The notes below the pieces were generated by a model. That model saw only the letters and a list, made by a program, of their open reading frames with translations. It was not told the DNA's origin and did not search any database. A stretch of DNA of 64,000 nt from Paenibacillus sp. RC334. GTDB lineage: Bacteria > Bacillota > Bacilli > Paenibacillales > Paenibacillaceae. This document shows positions 36,701-44,576 of the stretch, piece by piece. The stretch lies in assembly GCF_030034735.1 (NCBI RefSeq), contig NZ_CP125370.1, positions 1,860,001 to 1,924,000 of the forward strand. Direction: 5' to 3'. The position numbers and the translations under genes are program-made. Numbering within the stretch: the stretch's first letter is position 1; each line of letters starts with the position of its first letter.

Positions 36701-39182
36701 AAATTTGAAGACCGTTCAGTATCCTGACGGGCAAAAGAATCTGTACTCGTATGATGAGCTGGGCAGACGCATGCTGCTGGAGAAATCCAGTGGAGGAACG
36801 ACGCTAAATATTTACGATACGGATGGCAATATCACCCGTATGCTGACAGGGAAATCGCAAGCGATCACTTTTGAATATAATACGAACGGGCTGGTTACGG
36901 AAGCGGCGGGACCAGATTTTAAAACAAATTATACCTATGACCTTGCGGGACGCCGAACCAGCATGACAGATGGGCAGGGAATGACCTCCTATGCCTATGA
37001 TCCAGCAAATGGGGCGTTGACCGGACTGAAATACCCGGACGGCACGCAAATAACCTACGAGTACAACAAGCAGTCTCGCACAGGCTATGTGCTGACCGAT
37101 GGTGCTGGTACGTCTATGCACGTTCAATCCAAGCTGGATAGTTTGGGCCAAGTGACTCAAATGGACGTTAGCAGTGGAGCAGGGACAGCGGGCGTACAGA
37201 GTCTGGCAGGAGCGAGTGCTGCTACGGGTGGTTCACTGGATCGTATGACATTTGAGTATGCACCGAATGGGTTGCTGAAAAGTCAGGCTTCAAGCCGAGG
37301 GCTAAGTACGCGATTCAGCTATAACGGACTGGATTTGTCCGGAGTTACGGTGGAGCAAGGCGGTGCGGCATTGCACCAATTTGGGTATGAGCGGGATGGG
37401 AATAAAAACATCATCGGACGTACACAAAACGGAACCACGGATCAATTTGGATATGACCCGTCAAACCGAATGGCCAGCGAAGCCGCAGGTGAGAAGAACA
37501 AGACCTACGGCTATGATCCGAATGGAAACCGAAGCGCCGAAGGCAGCGGCAAAGTGTTCGGTATGGAAAACGCCAGTTATGGCTATGATTCCGTCAGTCG
37601 TCTGACCCATGTGAGCGGTGAAGGAAAAGAGGTCGGATACAGCTATAACGGAGACGGGCTGCTGTACGAGCGTACGGAGGGTGGCAAAACGACCCGGTAT
37701 TACTACGATGAAGAAGCGAAGCTAATGGCAGAAGCTGAGGTCGAAGGTGGAACGCCGAAGATCACGTATGCCTACGTGTATGACTTGTCCGGTCAACTGT
37801 GGGCGAGACAAGACAAGTCAAGCGGACAGCTGCAATATTATCAGTTGAATGGCCACGGTGATGTGGTGGGCCTGAGTGATAGCTTGGGTAAGGAGCTGAA
37901 CAGCTACAGCTACGACATCTGGGGCGGCCCGAAGACGGTGAAAGAGACTGTTCCGAACGTGCTGCGCTACGCTGGCGAGTATTGGGATGATACGACCGGA
38001 CTCCAGTATTTGCGCGCACGTTGGTACGATCCGGGCACAGCCCGTTTTATGGGTGAAGATACGTATCAGGGCGAGATGAGCGATCCGCAGAGCTTGAACT
38101 GGTATGCGTATGTAGCGAATAATCCGTTAATTTATGTTGATCCAAGTGGACATTCTTTTGAGACCCTTGATTATCAAGAACTTCGGATACTATTAAATGA
38201 TGCAAGAGTTAGAACGAATTCCACAAAAAATAAGGATTATCAGGTATACAAGGACTTCATACGAAAACGATACGATTTTGTGTCCATTTTTGGAGGAGCA
38301 AACCAGTATAATTACTTATACGACCTGTTAACGGGAACGAGTGGCTATAAGAATAGTGCAGGCAAGTCAGATTGGGCAAGAGGACAGTTGTTAAGTGCAT
38401 ACCAAAATTGGACAGATGCCGAAGTCCTTGGGATAGCGGCGATGGGGATGATTGGTGATGTAAAAGTTGGTGGAAAAGGGAGTAAAGTAAAATCATCAAG
38501 AGGGTGTAATTGCTTTACCGCAGGTACGAAGGTTCAAACAGACGAAGGGGAGAAGAATATCGAAGACATTACAGTCGGAGATAAGGTTCTCTCGAAGAAT
38601 GAAGAGACTGGGGAGGTCGGTTATAAAGAGGTTACGGCGACCTTCAATCACGAAACGGGAACGGATGAAATTTACAAAATCCATGTTGGCGACCAAGTGA
38701 TTGAATCTACCTTTAACCATCCATTCTGGGTGGACGGTCAGGGATGGACGTTCGTCAAAGACCTTCAAGTCGGTGATTTGCTTGTCCAGAGCGATGGGAA
38801 TAAACTCAAGATAGAGAGCATCGAACTGGAGCATGAGCAAGCTACTGTTTATAACATGACGGTGGATGAGTTCCATACCTATTTTGTTAGTGACCTTGGG
38901 ATTTGGGTGCATAATACGAATTGTAGTTATAAAGACATAACAGTAGGGAAAAGTGTAAGAAATATTTCAACTGACGTTACGAGAACAGATTTCGAGAAGA
39001 GTCTTTTGAATGATGGTTGGAAAAAAGCAGTTAGTAAAGATGGTAAAGTTTCTATCTACTCTAAAGATGGAGCTAGATATACTGTTCGTGACACGTCGAA
39101 TCAAGGGCAACAAACAGCAGAGTTTTGGGCTAAGGGAGCTTCGGAGGTCACTACTAAGGTTAGATTGGGGTCACCTAAATGA
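33798..39182 (+). CDS. Secreted Rhs/YD-repeat polymorphic toxin with HINT pretoxin domain (three +1 frameshifts)
   Basis: After removing one base at each of G6 34601-34606, G7 35634-35640 and A3 36076-36078, one 1793-residue protein reads through. Order: signal peptide; W-L-A-Q-Q-T-G-K / G-Y-T-L-Y-D-I-Y linker; Rhs N-domain (T-A-S-G-Q-L, F-A-L-T-R-V-Y-N-S); many YD repeats such as Y-D-L-A-G-R-R-T; the Rhs core with G-H-G-D-V-V-G-L, G-L-Q-Y-L-R-A-R-W-Y-D-P and D-P-S-G-H at ~38150; a pretoxin linker; a HINT domain starting C-N-C-F-T-A-G-T and ending H-T-Y-F-V-S-D-L-G-I-W-V-H-N-T-N-C; then a ~90-residue toxin tip I cannot name. It resembles WapA/Rhs contact-dependent weapons. GTG 33798 has AGGGGTG upstream. 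The immunity gene overlaps its stop by four bases. Confidence 0.88.
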
Positions 39183-39772
39183 GCAAACTAATTTCGGATA
39201 AAGAGAAATTTGAAGAAGCAGTAAATTTGGTTAAAAGAGCGTTTGACCATGAAAAGCGTTTACCTGAGCAAATTTTTAATGTGCCTTTTCAAAAAACATG
39301 TGTATTTGACTTCGATAAAGCAATGAGTTATTCCTTTTGGCATGAACTTGAGCGGCTCATTAATCTATCAAATGACCCATTTATTCTCATGGCTGTATTA
39401 GACCCACATCCGGTAGATTATTTTTATAAAGAGTTTTCACGTTACAATTTTTTTATCCTTTCAAGGGATGCAACAGCTGATGAATACTGGAAAATGATTG
39501 AGTCAAGTCCTGAGGAAAGCCCTGCTGATGCAATTGTGTTTAATTCGGAAGTTGTTGTTTGGCTTTCACCTTCAATGAAGTGGGCGATTTGGGGAGAAAG
39601 GAGCTACGGTATCTGTATTGTAGGTTTAAGTGAGGAAATAAGTAGTTACAAAAGCGAGTCTTGTTTAACAATTGATACAGCTATCTCTGATTTGGTATCA
39701 TTAAATTTTGGTAATATAATACCCGACGAAGTAGTGTCAAAGCTATTATTGCATTATAACAATATGGATTAA
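39179..39772 (+). CDS. Putative immunity protein for the main Rhs toxin
   Basis: A 197-residue cytoplasmic protein starting in an ATGA overlap with the toxin stop, the usual place for the cognate immunity gene. It has no signal peptide or membrane helix. Visible segments include a F-D-F-D-K-A-M-S-Y-S-F-W-H-E-L motif and W-A-I-W-G-E-R-S-Y-G, the latter reminiscent of plant-immunity-like Rhs partners in tryptophan content only. I do not recognise the family. It is clearly more AT-rich than the Rhs core, typical of acquired toxin/immunity tips. Function is inferred from position. Confidence 0.7.
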   Translation: MSKLISDKEKFEEAVNLVKRAFDHEKRLPEQIFNVPFQKTCVFDFDKAMSYSFWHELERLINLSNDPFILMAVLDPHPVDYFYKEFSRYNFFILSRDATADEYWKMIESSPEESPADAIVFNSEVVVWLSPSMKWAIWGERSYGICIVGLSEEISSYKSESCLTIDTAISDLVSLNFGNIIPDEVVSKLLLHYNNMD

Positions 39773-39782
39773 ATAATTAGTG

Positions 39783-39820
39783 AGACCTTGGTGGATAGTG
39801 ACTCCAAGGTCTTTCTTTTA
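39783..39820 (+). terminator. Terminator after the main Rhs immunity gene
   Basis: AGACCTTGG (39783-39791) pairs with CCAAGGTCT (39804-39812), then TTCTTTT. Confidence 0.8.
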
Positions 39821-39993
39821 TCCCCACCCAGTGCCGAATGAATCGGACTACTAATTCCAAGCTAACCTAACCCTCGTAATCCACCTATGAATTTTCCTCA
39901 AAATGTCATGTGCGCACAAAACTACTCAATAATTGAATTTTATACCCTTTTCTTTGTAACTTCCTGCTTCATCAAAACCTCAAAATCATCAGA
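39806..39993 (+). repeat. Degenerate inter-cassette spacer, copy A
   Basis: Shares ordered blocks with 47279-47450: GGTCTTTC-like start, CGAATGA, AATCG, CTAAC, ACCCTCGTA, TATACCCTTTT and AAAATCATCAGA. Non-coding. It looks like a worn copy of a segment once common to two cassettes. Confidence 0.5.
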
Positions 39994-40087
39994 CTTTGTT
40001 GTTAGATATGGCTATAAGAAAGATGGATCACTAGAATTGAACTTAGAAAACAACATTGGTGGAAATTTCCATATAAAAGTTAAATGA
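39887..40087 (+). pseudogene. Remnant tail of a displaced toxin
   Basis: The last ~27 codons (Y-G-Y-K-K-D-G-S-L-E-L-N-L-E-N-N-I-G-G) look like the end of a toxin domain, directly in front of an Imm8-type immunity gene. The upstream part of this frame runs through degenerate spacer sequence and has no ribosome-binding site, so it is a fragment, not a complete gene. Confidence 0.4.
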
Positions 40088-40105
40088 TTTGAAGGTGGAA
40101 TTCGT

Positions 40106-40483
40106 GTGATAATACCTGTGCTTAAAGGTATTGATTTTGTTAGGAATCCAGAAGAGCAGACTAATTTTAATGTGAGAGCAACAGCTTATACTTCAGAAGT
40201 AAATGATAAGGGTGCGGACTGCTTTCATTTCCAAGTGGTTTCACCAGAATATCTAGCGAAATTTTTAAGTGAAAATAATATTTTTGATGGAAGGGCGACA
40301 TTCATTGTTAGTAAATTTGACCTAGCTTTGTTGGAGCTAGAAGTAAATAAGATTTTAAAGGATTGTATCCGTCCTACTTGGGATGAAGTGGGGAAGGCTA
40401 TTAACCGACATTTGAGATGGGAATACGATAACATTCAATACATGTCGAGTGAGGAGGTACAATTAAGGGTGGACCTAGATTAA
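40106..40483 (+). CDS. Imm8-family immunity protein
   Basis: A 125-residue cytoplasmic protein matching the Imm8 pattern: F-N-V-R-A-T-A-Y near residue 23, D-C-F-H-F-Q-V-V-S-P-E-Y-L-A near 38, and a C-terminal C-I-R-P-T-W-D-E-V-G-K with R-W-E-Y-D-N near 115. Imm8 proteins neutralise tips of polymorphic toxins. Its start is GTG/ATA-type at 40106 with GAAGGTGG upstream. Its own toxin is reduced to a short tail upstream, so it is an orphan immunity gene kept after a toxin swap. It would protect against kin still carrying that toxin. Confidence 0.68.
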   Translation: MIIPVLKGIDFVRNPEEQTNFNVRATAYTSEVNDKGADCFHFQVVSPEYLAKFLSENNIFDGRATFIVSKFDLALLELEVNKILKDCIRPTWDEVGKAINRHLRWEYDNIQYMSSEEVQLRVDLD

Positions 40484-40603
40484 TGACAAGGATTCAAGCT
40501 GTATAGTTAAATAAAAATAACCAAATCAAATTAGCAGTAGCTATTGATTTAGCTCAAAAAGACTTAAGTAATCTCATTTGAAACACCTTGGAAGGGGTAT
40601 GAC

Positions 40604-41019
40604 CAGTTGTTAAGTGCATACCAAAATTGGACAGATGCCGAAGTCCTTGGGATAGCGGCGATGGGCATGATTGGTAATTCAGGTGGGAAGTCTGGTAAGG
40701 GAAGAACAACAGGCTTTACAAAAATCAGCTTCAAGACAGATTTGTTTAAGCGATATGAGGGCCATGTATTCTCATCCGACCATATTAATACGGGATAATG
40801 AAGTTAGGAAAAGATAAACAATCAATATGCAGCAGTATAACTGGAAAAATTGGCTCTGTAGATTCCTCTAAGTTAAAACAAGGTTCAAACCAAATGCATA
40901 CTAATATTAACGGATATGATGTTACGATAAGACTTTACGTTAATGAAAATGGTACAGTTATTAACGTGAATACCTTTATGGGAACTGCTGACAGGGTAAT
41001 TGGAAACTTCGTTAAATAA
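40604..41019 (+). pseudogene. Orphan pretoxin linker fused to a type-50-like toxin, broken by a -1 frameshift
   Basis: The first ~74 bases (40604-40677) are nearly identical to the pretoxin linker of the main gene (38385-38457; L-L-S-A-Y-Q-N-W-T-D-A-E). A different tip follows: R-Y-E-G-H-V-F-S-S-D-H-I-N-T-G, then a stop, then M-K-L-G-K-D-K-Q-S-I in another frame. Adding one A at about 40795 joins them as H-I-N-T-G-I-M-K-L-G-K, the layout of polymorphic toxin type 50. It lacks an Rhs core, ribosome-binding site and signal peptide, so it is a silent tip awaiting recombination. Toxin class is from pattern memory. Confidence 0.6.
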
Positions 41020-41033
41020 ATTGGAGTGATAAA

Positions 41034-41690
41034 ATGGAAGATATAAAATTGCAAGAAACTATATCAAAATTAGTTGTTAGTCGGGACTCTCTTGAGGAAG
41101 CAGAAAGGCTAATGCTAGACTATGTGAAAGTAAATCCAAATGATGTTGATGGTTGGGCTAGATTGGTCATTTTGGAGACACTTTCTTTGATTGAAGATTA
41201 TGAACGAGCTACTAAGTATCTCACCAATGCTCTAGCCTTTCACAAGGATAATTTGTTATTTTTTGTTTTAATGTTGTTCTTCTCCGATTGGTATTTAGGC
41301 GGTTTAGATGAAAAGATGATAAGGAAAGCACTCGAACTAAAAAGTACAGTAAATTATGAAGTTTCCTCCATGTTGTCTTACATTCTTGCATGGCATTACA
41401 AGGGTATGGACATTTGTAAATTTGATTCATTATTAAATGAGTCGATACAAGAGTGTCCAAAACATGTTACTAACTTCACTGATTTGGGAAAGCACTATCT
41501 AGATAAGGGAGATAAAGAATTAGGAAAAACATTGATTCGGAAGGGAGTATCAAACGTTAAATTAATTTATAAAGATTCCAATATTGATTATGATCCACTC
41601 GATATAGTTCGCTTTGTAAATGAGAGGATAACTGGAGTATTTATGACTGAAAATATGTATCACTCTCTTAATAAATTGATACAAACTTAA
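41034..41690 (+). CDS. Helical-repeat (TPR-like) immunity protein
   Basis: A 218-residue all-helical protein 14 bases after the type-50-like toxin tip, in immunity position, with TTGGAGTG upstream of ATG 41034. TPR-like units are visible: L-E-E-A-E-R-L-M-L-D-Y-V-K-V-N-P-N-D near residue 19, Y-E-R-A-T-K-Y-L-T-N-A-L near 55, and D-L-G-K-H-Y-L-D-K-G-D near 145. No signal peptide or membrane span. Role inferred from position. It is AT-rich, unlike the Rhs core. A terminator shared with two other cassettes follows. Confidence 0.68.
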   Translation: MEDIKLQETISKLVVSRDSLEEAERLMLDYVKVNPNDVDGWARLVILETLSLIEDYERATKYLTNALAFHKDNLLFFVLMLFFSDWYLGGLDEKMIRKALELKSTVNYEVSSMLSYILAWHYKGMDICKFDSLLNESIQECPKHVTNFTDLGKHYLDKGDKELGKTLIRKGVSNVKLIYKDSNIDYDPLDIVRFVNERITGVFMTENMYHSLNKLIQT

Positions 41691-41779
41691 ATGTGAAAGA
41701 CCTTAAAAGGGAAATGACAAAATTTCCAAGAGTCTCACCTACAAGCTCTTTCTTCTCTATACAAGATTTTAAACATTTA

Positions 41780-41820
41780 GCCACAATGCAATATAGTTTC
41801 GTGTTGTGGTTTTTTATTTT
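41780..41820 (+). terminator. Cassette-boundary terminator, copy 1
   Basis: CCACAA (41781-41786) pairs with TTGTGG (41804-41809) around a loop TGCAATATAGTTTCGTG, followed by a T run. Nearly the same element recurs at 44521 and 49504, each time just before an Rhs core piece. Confidence 0.75.
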
Positions 41821-41854
41821 ATTATTATAATTTATCTATATATTTACAAAAAAA

Positions 41855-43775
41855 CAAGCGATCACCTTTCAATATAACGTGGCCAGGCTGGTTATGGAAG
41901 TGGCGGGACCGGATTTTAAAACAAATTATACCTATGACCTTGCGGGACGCCGAACCAGCATGACAGATGGGCAGGGAACGACCTCGTATGCCTATGATCC
42001 ATCCAATGGGTCGTTGACCGGACTGAAATACCCGGACGGCACGCAAATAACCTATGAGTACAACAAGCAGTCTCGCACAGGTTATGTGCTGACCGATGCT
42101 GCTGGTACGTCTATGCACGTTCAATCGAAGCTGGACAGCTTGGGCCAAGTGACTCAAATGGACGTTAGCAGTGGAACAGGGACAGCGGGCGTACAGAGTG
42201 TGGCAGGAGCGAGTGCTGCTACGGGCGGTTCACTGGACCGCATGACGTTTGAGTATGCACCAAATGGGTTGCTGAAAGGTCAGTCTTCAAGCCGAGGGCT
42301 GAGTACGCGATTCAGCTATAACGGACTGGACTTGTCCGGGGTTACGGTCGAGCAAGGCGGTACAGCGCTACACCAATTTGGGTATGAGCGGGATGGGAAT
42401 AAAAACATCATCGGACGTACACAAAACGGAACCACGGATTCATTTGGATATGACCCGTCCAACCGAATCGCCAGCGAAGCCGCAGGTGAGAAGAACAAGA
42501 CCTACGGCTACGATCCGAATGGAAACCGAAGCGCGGAAGGCAGCGGCCGAGTGTTCGGTATGACAAACGCCAGTTATAGCTATGATTCCGTCAGTCGTCT
42601 GACCCATGTGAGCGGTGAAGGGAAAGAGGTTGGATACAGCTATAACGGAGACGGGCTGCTGTACGAGCGTACGGAGGGCGATAAAACGACCCGGTATTAC
42701 TATGATGAAGAAGCGAAGCTGATGGCAGAAGCTGATGGCAGAAGCTGAGGTCGAAGGTGGAGCGGCGAAGATCACCTACGCCTATGTGTATGACTTGTCC
42801 GGTCAACTGTGGGCCAGACAAGACAAGGCGAGCGGACAACTGCAATATTATCAGCTCAACGGTCACGGTGATGTTGTAGGCCTAAGTGATAGCTCGGGCA
42901 AGGAGCTGAACAGCTACAGCTACAACATTTGGGGCGGCCCGGAGACGGTGAAAGAGACCGTATCGAACGTGCTACGTTATGCTGGCGAGTATTGGGACGA
43001 CACGACTGGACTCCAGTATTTGCGCGCACGTTGGTACGATCCGGGCACAGCCCGTTTTATGGGCGAGGATACGTATCAGGGGGAGATCAGCGATCCGCAG
43101 AGCTTGAACTGGTATGCGTATGTAGCCAATAATCCATTGAAGTACATTGATCCAAGTGGGCATAAAGTTTGGCTAGTTCATGGCACTTTTTCTGATCCAA
43201 GTACATGGGATAATAGTAAAACGTATATTAAAAAAGAGCTTTTTCATGAACCGATTGAAACTCCACGATGGAGCGGTAAGAATAGTGATGGAGCCCGAGT
43301 TGAAGGTGCAGAAAAAGTAGCGAATGAGATTTATAATTATCACAAGGCTCATCCAAAAGAACCTATACGAATCATGGGGCATAGTCACGGAGGTAATGTT
43401 TCCATCATGGCAACTAATATTTTGGCTAAACGTGGGGTGCATGTCGATACACTTATTACTATAGCGACCCCAATAAGGGGATATAGGTTGGAAACAAATG
43501 TGGGACAACATATAAATGTTTATAACTATAAAGATATTGTTCAAATTAATGGAGGTAGTATCTGGGTTTTAGGAGATGCAAAACGTAAATACCCTGGTGC
43601 TGAAAATATTGAGGTGAAATTATCATCGTATTTTATTAAACATCCAATAGAAGCCCATTCTGTAATGCACAGTAATCCTAATATACTGGATAAATATGTC
43701 AAACCTCTTTTGTTACAACATAATTTTTCTGAAACTAGGTATAAAAATTTGATGGAGAATAGAGCTACACATTAA
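41855..43775 (+). pseudogene. Orphan Rhs core fragment with alpha/beta-hydrolase toxin tip
   Basis: Homology to the main Rhs gene starts at ACAAGCGATCAC (~41855) and runs through the core to D-P-S-G-H at ~43160. A 13-base tandem duplication at 42721-42746 shifts the frame, so it cannot be read as one protein. From 43161 the tip is a lipase-like alpha/beta hydrolase of ~200 residues: V-W-L-V-H-G-T-F near its start and the nucleophile elbow I-M-G-H-S-H-G-G, with T-I-A-T-P next. Such tips attack membranes or other esters in the target cell. There is no start signal or signal peptide, so it is a donor cassette unless recombined into the main gene. A membrane-type immunity gene follows. Confidence 0.75.
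42721..42746 (+). repeat. 13-base tandem duplication causing a frameshift
   Basis: GATGGCAGAAGCT occurs twice in a row (42721-42733, 42734-42746). The equivalent places in the main gene (~37725) and in the cassette at ~45450 have one copy. Confidence 0.92.
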
Positions 43776-43851
43776 GCGGTAAGCGCTATTTAGATTTGAT
43801 TAATGTAAATTGAAATGTAAAAATTAATGAAACATAGACAGGAGGGAGTAA

Positions 43852-44505
43852 ATGAGTAAAATGCCTGTTTGGTTCAAAATAATATGGATGGTACCTATTC
43901 TTATAAATATAGCAGCCTTAATCTGGTTTATTTTAGGATCAACTGGAGGGTTTCAACGAGGACAAGATTTAATTGAGACAGTGATATTAATGGTATGTGG
44001 AATTCCATCCATTATCATTGTGCTGATATCTCTAACGTATATCTGGCAAGGATGGGCACCATTCAGCGGAATGAAGTATATAGTATCAGTACTGTTTATG
44101 GCATCATTACTCTTTTTTTCTTATCATTTGGTGGAGGGTACTCCTACCCGAGGGTGGTTATATGATAATGTTGATAGTGATCCTGTGCGATTAACGTCGG
44201 ATCAAAAATATGAATATCGCATTGATATAATTAATCCTTTCCAGAGGAATAGTAGGGAACAATTGCATTTGAAAAATATTTCAACAGGAGAAGAAAAAAA
44301 TATCGCTATTTCAATTATAAAGGAAAATAAAGGTTATTCAGGTGGTGATGGAAATGATTGGTCTTGGGGTATTTTAAAACCGACAAAAGTACCGAATCAA
44401 TACGAGTTGTCTACTCTGGACGAACATAATAGAGGGCGATATGGTATGGATCCCAGAGTTTTTCTAATTGATATAGAGGAGGGGACTGTGCAAATATTGA
44501 AATAG
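43852..44505 (+). CDS. Membrane immunity protein for the hydrolase toxin
   Basis: A 217-residue protein with three hydrophobic helices at about residues 8-30, 42-66 and 77-95, then a ~120-residue extracytoplasmic-type domain beginning G-W-L-Y-D-N-V-D-S-D-P-V-R. It lies 76 bases after the hydrolase toxin, in immunity position, with GGAGGGAG upstream of ATG 43852. A membrane location is reasonable for blocking a lipase-like toxin at the surface. A close paralog sits at 48837-49487 without a toxin. Role is inferred. Confidence 0.7.
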   Translation: MSKMPVWFKIIWMVPILINIAALIWFILGSTGGFQRGQDLIETVILMVCGIPSIIIVLISLTYIWQGWAPFSGMKYIVSVLFMASLLFFSYHLVEGTPTRGWLYDNVDSDPVRLTSDQKYEYRIDIINPFQRNSREQLHLKNISTGEEKNIAISIIKENKGYSGGDGNDWSWGILKPTKVPNQYELSTLDEHNRGRYGMDPRVFLIDIEEGTVQILK

Positions 44506-44520
44506 GATTTTTAAACATTT

Positions 44521-44560
44521 TACCACAATGCGATATAGTTTCGTGTTGTGGTCTTTTTTT
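44521..44560 (+). terminator. Cassette-boundary terminator, copy 2
   Basis: ACCACAA (44522-44528) pairs with TTGTGGT (44546-44552), then CTTTTTTT. It and the following ~60 bases match 49504-49600 closely. Confidence 0.8.
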
Positions 44561-44576
44561 AATTATCAGTCCTTAA

